Shown here in pieces: positions 1 to 4,674 of a stretch of DNA of 7,970 nucleotides. This DNA is from Pseudomonadota bacterium. GTDB taxonomy: Bacteria > Pseudomonadota > Alphaproteobacteria > Rhizobiales > Beijerinckiaceae. The notes under the pieces were generated by a model, which saw only the letters and a program-made list of their open reading frames with translations, was not told the origin of the DNA and did not search any database. The position numbers were made by a program, and so were the translations under genes. The stretch is taken from contig JAGTAM010000437.1 of NCBI GenBank assembly GCA_023422485.1, positions 1-7,970 of the forward strand, read 5' to 3'. Position 1 is the stretch's first letter. Each line of letters begins with the position of its first letter.

Positions 1-588
1 GCGCTCGCCCACGGGCTTGCCGGAAGCACCGCCGGCGGCAGCCACCACGCGCGGCGGACCGGCGGGGCGGGCTTCTGCGTGTTCAACGACGTGGCGGTGG
101 CCGCCCTGGCCCTGCGGCGCGAGGGGACGATCACGCGGGCGCTCGTCATCGACCTCGACGTGCATCAGGGCGACGGCACCGCCGATTGCCTCGCCCGCGA
201 ACCGGACCTGTTCACCCTCTCGATCCATTGCGAGCGCAACTATCCCCACGACAAGGTGCCGGGGGATCTCGATATCGGCCTGCCCGACGGGTTGGGGGAC
301 GCGGAGTATCTCGCGGTGCTGGAGGCGCGCCTGCCCGGCCTGATCCAGAACTTCGCGCCGGACCTGATCTTCTACAATGCGGGCGTCGATCCCCACCGCG
401 ACGACCGGCTCGGCCGCCTCTGCCTCACCGACGACGGCTTGCGCGCCCGGGACCGCACTGTCGTCGGGCTCGCGCGCTCACGCGGCATCCCGCTCTGCGC
501 GGTGATCGGCGGCGGCTACGGAAGCGACGTCGATGCGATTGCCGCCCGCCACGCCCTCGTCTTCGAGGCGATGGCGGCTCTGGCCTGA
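1..588 (+). CDS. Histone deacetylase family protein (class IV-like), 5'-truncated by window edge
   Basis: This is the last 195 residues of a zinc-dependent deacetylase of the arginase/deacetylase fold. The reading frame is open from base 1 and ends at TGA 586-588. Counting from base 1, the visible hallmarks are a GGSHHA motif with the tandem active-site histidines at about 15-16, GFCVFND at 24-30, the zinc-binding DLDVHQGDGT at 51-60 (ligands D53 and H55), NAGVDPHRDDRLG at 126-138 (third zinc ligand D130), and a C-terminal GGGYG that carries the expected catalytic tyrosine. All catalytic elements in this part are intact. The pattern resembles the bacterial class IV (HDAC11-like) branch. Members cleave N-acetyl or longer N-acyl amides from lysine, polyamines or other small amines; the substrate here cannot be told from sequence. 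The N-terminal part, including the start, is missing. The DUF1810 gene follows after 104 bases on the same strand and may be co-transcribed. Confidence 0.93.
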   Translation, partial: ALAHGLAGSTAGGSHHARRTGGAGFCVFNDVAVAALALRREGTITRALVIDLDVHQGDGTADCLAREPDLFTLSIHCERNYPHDKVPGDLDIGLPDGLGDAEYLAVLEARLPGLIQNFAPDLIFYNAGVDPHRDDRLGRLCLTDDGLRARDRTVVGLARSRGIPLCAVIGGGYGSDVDAIAARHALVFEAMAALA

Positions 589-663
589 GGAACGCGCACC
601 CGTCCCGGCCGGTTGGCCTGCCTCACAGGGTGGGTGCAAGACGGCCGGGGCGCAGTCCGATTG

Positions 664-683
664 CCCACGCCGCAGCGCGTGGG
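664..683 (+). promoter_or_regulatory. Stem-loop overlapping the putative ribosome binding site of the DUF1810 gene
   Basis: CCCACGC (664-670) and GCGTGGG (677-683) are perfect 7-bp inverted arms around a 6-base loop. The only Shine-Dalgarno-like stretch before the ATG at 693 is the G run at 681-684, most of which lies in the 3' arm. The hairpin could therefore damp translation of the downstream gene. It could equally be a weak terminator for the deacetylase gene, although there is no T run after it. The structure is visible in the sequence; its function is inference. Confidence 0.35.
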
Positions 684-692
684 GTGCTGACG

Positions 693-1127
693 ATGGACGA
701 CAGATTCGACTTGAACCGCTTCGTGGAGGCACAGGCCGGTGTCTACGAAACGGCGCTCGCGGAATTGCGGGGCGGGCGCAAGCGGAGCCATTGGATGTGG
801 TTCATCTTCCCTCAGGTCGCCGGGCTCGGCTCCAGTGCCATGGCCCGGCGCTACGCGATCGGCTCGCTGGCGGAGGCGCGGGCCTATCTCGCCCATCCGT
901 TGCTCGGCGAGAGGCTGCGGACCTGCACGCGGGCGGCGAACGCCTGGGAGGACCGCTCGGCTCACACACTGTTCGGTGCGCCCGACGACGTGAAGTTCCG
1001 CTCCTCCATGACGCTGTTCGCGCAGGCCGACCCAGATTCGCCGGACTTCACCCGCGCGCTCGCGACCTTCTTCGACGGCCAGCCCGACCCGCTGACGGAG
1101 GAACGGCTGTCGCAGCGTGATCAATGA
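693..1127 (+). CDS. DUF1810 family protein, function unknown
   Basis: This is a 144-residue cytosolic protein with no signal peptide or membrane span. It matches the DUF1810 family (sometimes annotated 'calpastatin') along its whole length. Hallmarks are FVEAQ...VYETALAEL (10-25), the very characteristic KRSHWMWFIFPQ (30-41), SLAEARAYLAHPLLGERL (58-75), DDVKFRSSMTLF (98-109) and FFDGQPDPLTEERL (126-139). The length is normal for the family, so the gene appears complete. No biochemical function is established that I can name. I chose ATG 693 because the first family motif begins about ten residues later. An in-frame GTG at 684 is a possible alternative start. Spacing is 104 bases from the deacetylase-family gene upstream on the same strand, so a shared transcript is possible. 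The stop codon overlaps an 11-base palindrome, GATCAATGATC (1119-1129). Confidence 0.9.
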   Translation: MDDRFDLNRFVEAQAGVYETALAELRGGRKRSHWMWFIFPQVAGLGSSAMARRYAIGSLAEARAYLAHPLLGERLRTCTRAANAWEDRSAHTLFGAPDDVKFRSSMTLFAQADPDSPDFTRALATFFDGQPDPLTEERLSQRDQ

Positions 1128-1364
1128 TCGTTGCCGGGTCGAGGCTGCTCCTCAACCGAGGCGAGAAGCGGCAATTCAGTTCTAACCCCATTGATCCCGC
1201 GCGCGCATCAGTATAGAACTGATACAAATCTCGGCCCCGCTATAGCAGAGTTGTTGACGTTAAATTTTGCATGAAGAAGGGTGTTTCGAAGCCGACGACC
1301 ATAAAACACAGTGATGAGTCCGTTCTCTGCCTTTGCAGAAATTGTTCGGGCATGAGGCTTTGCG
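1128..1364 (+). promoter_or_regulatory. Lower-GC leader/promoter region of the ATP-grasp gene
   Basis: No gene is seen in these 237 bases. GC is about 48% over 1201-1364, far below the neighbouring coding DNA. TATAGA (1212-1217) and TATAGC (1241-1246) are possible -10 elements, and TTGATC (1191-1196) a possible -35 for the first, but its 15-base spacer is short. TTGACG (1254-1259) looks like a -35 but has no good -10 partner. A small hairpin, TCTGC-CTTT-GCAGA (1326-1339), lies just before the ribosome binding site GAGG (1354-1357), which is 7 bases from ATG 1365. The region is the likely control region of the ATP-grasp gene; no single promoter call is firm. Confidence 0.45.
1176..1223. promoter_or_regulatory. 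Overlapping inverted repeats, candidate operator or alternative leader hairpin
   Basis: Two structures share the same bases. TCAGTTCTA (1176-1184) is exactly complementary to TAGAACTGA (1214-1222), across a 29-base gap. ATCAGT (1207-1212) and ACTGAT (1218-1223) form a compact 6-5-6 dyad around ATAGA. The compact dyad has the size of a dimeric repressor site and overlaps the possible -10 TATAGA at 1212-1217. The long-range pairing would compete with it in RNA. The repeats are seen directly; the operator or attenuator role is inferred. Confidence 0.35.
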
Positions 1365-2435
1365 ATGAAGCGCGCGCTTGTTCTGGCCTGTGGCCCGCGC
1401 ATCCAGTATCGAGTCTTGCGATGCGCGAGCGAATGTTTCAGTGAAGTCTACGTGCTCGGCGCGGGTGACGCTCATCTTCTGAAGCGATCCCGGTTCTGCG
1501 AACGGTTCATCGCGTTCACGGGTGACTTTGCCGATCCTCAGCCATCCGATCTTGTTGAAATTCGTCGGCTCTGTGCCGTTCACGACATCGATATGGTTCT
1601 ACCGAGTTGCAGCCGGACCACGCGACTCCTGACCGTCCACGGTGCGCAGATCGAGGCGCCGATCTATCCGGTGCCGGCCCAGGAAACGTTCGACGCGCTC
1701 GATGACAAGTGGCGCTTCGCCGGTGTCTGCGCCGACCTCGATCTGCCCGTTCCGATGACACGCCGCTACGCGACGATGGCGGATCTGCGCGACGATCCCG
1801 AACATGCCCGCTTCGGCTACCCTCTGATTCTGAAGCCGGCCGCGATGTCGGGGGGCTACGGCGTGCGGCGGATCGATGCGGCCGACGCGCTTCCCGAGCA
1901 TCTCAATTATTCGCCGATCATATGTCAGGAATACATTCCCGGAGAAGAGCTGAGCAGCTTCTACCTGTGCGAGACTGGGCGGATCGTAGCCTCGTTTTCC
2001 TATCGCCGGACCCTTACCAAGCTGGAGGAGATCCGGGTGCCGGTCATCGATGACCATGCCCGCCGGTTGATCGAGCACTTCCGCTATCAAGGGGTGATCG
2101 GCTTCGACATCCGTCGCAGTCCGGAGGGCCGGATCGCCTTCATCGAGTGCAACCCGCGCTTCTGGTACCACATGGAAGTGGCGATGCTGGCAGGCTTGAA
2201 CTTCGTCACCCTCGGCTGCCGCCTGCGCGACGGAGAGGGAGGGGCCTCCGACCCCGAGACGCTCAAGATCCGCTCACCGCGCCGCCTGTGCGGGAATCTG
2301 CTCACGCCCTGGCGCCTGAACCGGGCCGAGCGGGCCTATCTCCGCTACATCATCCGCGATCCGGCGATGTCCGGCTGGGCTGCGTTCCAGAGCGCCATCG
2401 GCCGCTACCGCCTCGCCGGCGGGCAGCTTCTGTAA
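1365..2435 (+). CDS. ATP-grasp domain carboxylate-amine ligase-like protein
   Basis: This 356-residue soluble protein has the three-part ATP-grasp architecture. The N-terminal pre-ATP-grasp part (1-110) starts with a Rossmann-like strand, KRALVLACGP. DKWRF (114-118) is the usual entry to the ATP-grasp fold. PLILKPAAMSGGYGV (153-167) holds the nucleotide-binding lysine K157 and the glycine loop. CQEYIPGEELS (187-197) provides the adenine-contacting hinge. GFDIR (246-250) and FIECNPRFW (259-267) supply the metal-binding E261 and N263. The family activates a carboxylate as acyl phosphate and joins it to an amine, thiol or other nucleophile; the substrates cannot be read here. It resembles the stand-alone CarB-like ATP-grasp proteins of polysaccharide and natural-product loci. 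The start ATG 1365 has GAGG seven bases upstream. A same-strand acyltransferase gene follows after 141 bases. The first 300 bases use more A/T-ending codons than neighbouring genes. Confidence 0.88.
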   Translation: MKRALVLACGPRIQYRVLRCASECFSEVYVLGAGDAHLLKRSRFCERFIAFTGDFADPQPSDLVEIRRLCAVHDIDMVLPSCSRTTRLLTVHGAQIEAPIYPVPAQETFDALDDKWRFAGVCADLDLPVPMTRRYATMADLRDDPEHARFGYPLILKPAAMSGGYGVRRIDAADALPEHLNYSPIICQEYIPGEELSSFYLCETGRIVASFSYRRTLTKLEEIRVPVIDDHARRLIEHFRYQGVIGFDIRRSPEGRIAFIECNPRFWYHMEVAMLAGLNFVTLGCRLRDGEGGASDPETLKIRSPRRLCGNLLTPWRLNRAERAYLRYIIRDPAMSGWAAFQSAIGRYRLAGGQLL

Positions 2436-2576
2436 GGGCATCCGCCGTGTCGGCGCCGCCTTCGCTCATCCGGATGTACCCCTGAAGAACGCGTGCTTCG
2501 AGCGCGGCTTTGTCGTCGTTCTTAAGCGGGGCAGAGAAGGCACCGCCGGGCCGGCGATGCCGGAGAGAGGCCGTCC

Positions 2577-3890
2577 ATGGATGCGAGCGGCGACTTCAAG
2601 AGCCTGCGCACGACCGAGTCCGTCCCGGCCCCGATCCCGGATGAGACGGCTTCAGTCCGATTGCCGGTCCCTGCCGACATCTCCGTCGAGTTCGCCGCGG
2701 CGCCGCGCTTCCGCGCGCTCGCCGCGGATTGGCGGCGCTTGGTTCAGCGCTGCGCCGAGCCAAACGTGTTCATGGAGCCTGCCGTCGCCGGTGCGATGTA
2801 CACGGTGACCGAGACGCCGCTGCACGTCCTCCTCGCCTGGTCCCCGCGCACCGGCGGAGGGGCCGAGTTGATCGGCGTGTGGCTTCTCGTGAGCGCACGG
2901 CCTTCCTCGCGCCTGCCGATCCGGACGCTGGAAGCCCCGTGCAATTCACTGACCTTCCTCGGTTCGCCCGTGCTCGATCGCGATCAAGCAGTCGCGGCCC
3001 TGGCGGCGATGCTGGCGGCCGTCGCCCGCAATCCCACCCTGCCGAAGCTGATCTGCGCCAACCAGATCGCGGCGGACGGGCCGGTCTTCTCCGCGCTCAT
3101 GGCTGCGGTCGAGCGGCAGGCGGCCCGCGTCGTCGCCGTCGAGCGCCGGCAACGCGCCAAGTTCAGTGCGCCCGTTGCGGGGCAGCCTGCACCGGTCCAC
3201 GCCGCCTCTTCGAAACGGCGCGCCGAGATGCGGCGGAAACGCAAGCGGCTCGCGGAGCGCGGCGACCTGCGCCATGTCAGTTATCGCAAGCCGGAGGAGA
3301 TCAGCGCGGCGTTTCAGGAATTCGTCGACCTGGAGGCCGCCGGCTGGAAGGGCCGGGCGAGCCGGCGCGGGCGGGCGATCCGCAACGCGCCGCCGTTGCG
3401 CTCCTTCGCCGAGACGATGATCGTCGGGCTGGCGCGGGACGGATGCGCCGGCATCGAAGCCCTGCGGCTGGACGGCCGGGCGATCGCGATGAACATCTGG
3501 CTGCGATCCGGCCGCACGGCGTTCGGCTGGAAGATGGCCTACGACGAGAGCTACGCGAAATGGGGACCCGGCTCGCTGCTGATGGAGGCGACGACCGAGT
3601 CGGTGCTCGCGGAAGGGGCTATCGACAGCTTCGATTCGTGCAACCGGGACAGCTCGGCTTCGCTGGCGCAGCTCTGGCCGGAACGGCGCGAGATCGCGGA
3701 TCTCCTGATCGACGTCTCCCCCGGCGGCTCCTTACGCGGCCGGCTGACGGCGCTGTCCGAGTGGCTGTTCCGGCAGGGGCGCGGTTGGGCGCGGCGGACC
3801 TACAAGACCCACGTCAAACCGGTTTACCTGCGCGCCCTCGCCCGGCTGACGACGAGGACGGGATCCGGGATGGAAGCGACGGAGCGTTAG
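2577..3890 (+). CDS. GNAT family acyltransferase, CelD/BcsL (FemAB-like) type
   Basis: This 437-residue protein has the Acetyltransf_6 (CelD/BcsL) layout, a double-GNAT fold related to FemAB peptidyltransferases. Residues 36-130 fit the N-terminal subdomain (DWRRL, PNVFMEP, then CNSLTFLGSPVL). A basic helix full of K and R (213-228) is followed by the second GNAT half: EFVDLEAAGWKGR (248-260), RLDGRAIAMNIWL (297-309), KMAYDESYAKWGPGSLL (319-335) and FDSCNRDSSASLAQLWPERREI (352-373). It has no signal peptide or clear membrane helix. The family transfers acyl or aminoacyl groups, often in exopolysaccharide or envelope loci; the substrate here is unknown. ATG 2577 is chosen because a strong GGAGAGAGG (2562-2570) lies 6 bases upstream. 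The N-terminal 30 residues are low complexity. The gene follows the ATP-grasp gene by 141 bases and is convergent with trmO. Confidence 0.87.
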   Translation: MDASGDFKSLRTTESVPAPIPDETASVRLPVPADISVEFAAAPRFRALAADWRRLVQRCAEPNVFMEPAVAGAMYTVTETPLHVLLAWSPRTGGGAELIGVWLLVSARPSSRLPIRTLEAPCNSLTFLGSPVLDRDQAVAALAAMLAAVARNPTLPKLICANQIAADGPVFSALMAAVERQAARVVAVERRQRAKFSAPVAGQPAPVHAASSKRRAEMRRKRKRLAERGDLRHVSYRKPEEISAAFQEFVDLEAAGWKGRASRRGRAIRNAPPLRSFAETMIVGLARDGCAGIEALRLDGRAIAMNIWLRSGRTAFGWKMAYDESYAKWGPGSLLMEATTESVLAEGAIDSFDSCNRDSSASLAQLWPERREIADLLIDVSPGGSLRGRLTALSEWLFRQGRGWARRTYKTHVKPVYLRALARLTTRTGSGMEATER

Positions 3891-3919
3891 GCGTCCCGAT
3901 CCTGCCTGATCAGGACGCC
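3890..3919. terminator. Inverted repeat between convergent genes, possible shared terminator
   Basis: GGCGTCC (3890-3896) and GGACGCC (3913-3919) are perfect 7-bp arms. The 16-base loop overlaps a 10-bp palindrome, CCTGATCAGG (3905-3914), which could form an alternative stem. It overlaps the last base of the acyltransferase stop codon and the trmO stop codon (complement of 3910-3912), so one structure could end both transcripts. No T run follows on either side, so intrinsic termination would be weak. Confidence 0.3.
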
Positions 3920-4416
3920 GCCACTGCATCCGTCCCGGCGCGATCGACCCGCGCCTCCGGCCGGCTGTCGGTGGAGGCGAAATAGGGCTTGATATCGAGG
4001 AGCGGCGTGCCGTCGAGGCAGTCGAGCCCGCGCACGCTGACCGTTCCGTCGGCGATGGCGAGCCGCTCGACAACGGCCAGGGCGATCGGATTGGGCCGCG
4101 CCGGTGAGCGCAGCGAGAAGGTGCCGCGGCTGGCGGGCGCGTGGCGTGGCTGCTGGCGCACGAGGTCGCGCGCCGCCCGATCCATCCAATAGAGAACGAT
4201 CAGGTGGGTGGCCCCCTCGAGGTTCTGCAGCGCCGGCCGGTAGCGCGCATCGACTTCGAGCGTGCAGACCGCATCCGTCTGAGTGTTGTTCTTCGGGCAC
4301 TCGGCGCGGGTCTTCCAGGGCGTGCGCACCCGGCCGATGAAGTAGAGGCCGGCATCGTATTCAGCGGGCAGCGGGATCGCCTCCTCGCCGGGGCGCCGCT
4401 CGACATCCTCGTTCAT
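3910..4416 (-). CDS. trmO: TrmO-family tRNA (t6A37)-N6-methyltransferase (TsaA/YaeB-like, short form)
   Basis: This 168-residue protein carries the full TsaA/TrmO beta-barrel signature. TrmO uses S-adenosylmethionine to methylate the N6 of threonylcarbamoyladenosine at position 37 of tRNAs that read ACY threonine codons. Visible motifs are YFIGRVRTPW (25-34), the conserved CPKN (40-43), EGATHLIVLYWMDR (67-80), the diagnostic GTFSLRSPARPNPIAL (98-113) and GLDCLDGTPLLDIKPY (130-145). E. coli TrmO is about 235 residues; this short form ends soon after the barrel and lacks the C-terminal extension. I chose the ATG at 4416 (reading left) because GAGGG lies a few bases before it. Upstream in-frame starts at 4449 (ATG) and 4476 (GTG) would put the N-terminus inside a dispersed palindromic repeat. 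The gene is divergent from amn and convergent with the acyltransferase. Substrate specificity is inferred from family. Confidence 0.92.
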   Translation of the reverse strand: MNEDVERRPGEEAIPLPAEYDAGLYFIGRVRTPWKTRAECPKNNTQTDAVCTLEVDARYRPALQNLEGATHLIVLYWMDRAARDLVRQQPRHAPASRGTFSLRSPARPNPIALAVVERLAIADGTVSVRGLDCLDGTPLLDIKPYFASTDSRPEARVDRAGTDAVAAS

Positions 4417-4445
4417 CCGCCCTCGCGCTCCTGCTCCAGGCTCCG

Positions 4446-4491
4446 GCATCGCCTTTTCCCGTAAGCCGGCGGCCACCTTCCGGGACGATGC
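4446..4491. repeat. 46-bp palindromic intergenic repeat, copy 1
   Basis: This copy has outer arms GCATCG (4446-4451) and CGATGC (4486-4491), inner arms CCCG (4458-4461) and CGGG (4481-4484), and a loop containing GGCCACC (4471-4477). It matches copy 2 at 37 of 46 positions without gaps, in the same orientation. It lies 30 bases upstream of the trmO start. The unpaired stretch between outer and inner arms is on the 5' side in both copies, and inner pairs fall at the same register, which supports a conserved folded element rather than chance. Confidence 0.75.
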
Positions 4492-4506
4492 TCGACCCTT
4501 GTTTTC

Positions 4507-4552
4507 GCATCGTCTTCTTCCGAAACCCGCTGGCCACCGTTCGGGACGATGC
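4507..4552. repeat. 46-bp palindromic intergenic repeat, copy 2
   Basis: The outer arms GCATCGTC (4507-4514) and GACGATGC (4545-4552) pair perfectly, and a flanking C/G extends them to 9 bp (4506-4553). A 5-base bulge, TTCTT (4515-4519), is followed by inner arms CCGAA (4520-4524) and TTCGG (4540-4544) and a 15-base loop with GGCCACC. It lies 15 bases after copy 1 in direct orientation. From memory, elements of this shape, with GGCCAC or similar in the loop, are abundant in intergenic DNA of Hyphomicrobiales. A genome search would settle that. Confidence 0.78.
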
Positions 4553-4560
4553 GCTCAGAA

Positions 4561-4596
4561 CGCCTTGTCGCCCCCGCACGGCTTCGCCGCAAGGCG
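4561..4596 (+). promoter_or_regulatory. Nested stem-loop in the amn leader
   Basis: CGCCTTG (4561-4567) and CAAGGCG (4590-4596) are perfect 7-bp arms. The 22-base interval contains a small inner hairpin, CGGC-TTC-GCCG (4579-4589). It sits about 80 bases before the amn start. It could be a leader structure or remnant of another repeat; there is no T run, so a terminator is unlikely. Confidence 0.3.
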
Positions 4597-4639
4597 GGCC
4601 GCTTTCCTGCAAGCCGCTTGCTCGTCTCACCGGTCGGGC

Positions 4640-4653
4640 CGGTGTAGACACCG
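4640..4653. promoter_or_regulatory. 6-2-6 dyad just upstream of amn, candidate operator
   Basis: CGGTGT-AG-ACACCG is a perfect dyad ending 21 bases before the amn ATG. It is flanked by two direct copies of GTCGGGC (4633-4639 and 4653-4659). In DNA it could bind a dimeric regulator; in RNA it would form a 5-bp hairpin with loop TAGA directly before the ribosome binding site GGGGAGA (4664-4670). Which of these operates, if any, is not shown by the sequence. Confidence 0.35.
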
Positions 4654-4674
4654 TCGGGCGAGCGGGGAGAGCAC

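Noticed and set aside
1119..1129. Palindrome GATCAATGATC at the DUF1810 stop codon
   Set aside because: It is short with a one-base centre, cannot fold as a useful RNA hairpin, and is expected by chance.
1271..1443. A 57-codon open frame starting ATG 1271 with a small cysteine cluster, overlapping the ATP-grasp start
   Set aside because: There is no ribosome binding site before 1271, the frame overlaps the real gene out of frame, and the composition is not coding-like. It could be a leader peptide, but nothing supports that.
1260..1583. Minus-strand open frames (1208-1402 and 1260-1583) across the ATP-grasp promoter
   Set aside because: No domain, no ribosome binding site, and antisense to the 5' end of a supported gene.
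2485..2523. Inverted repeat AAGAACG/CGTTCTT in the ATP-grasp/acyltransferase gap as a terminator
   Set aside because: The stem is only 7 bp, the loop is 25 bases and no T run follows. It is too weak to call or to argue against co-transcription.
2729..3985. A 418-codon plus-strand frame over the acyltransferase gene
   Set aside because: It is a shadow frame; the 2577 frame carries the family motifs and has a strong ribosome binding site.
4417..4476. Longer trmO starts at 4449 and 4476
   Set aside because: The added residues would be encoded inside palindromic repeat copy 1, have no TrmO homology, and the 4416 ATG has a better-placed GAGGG.
4446..4552. The paired palindromes as ends of a small insertion sequence or as a CRISPR
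   Set aside because: Only 15 bases separate the copies, they are in direct orientation, and no transposase, spacer series or cas gene is present.
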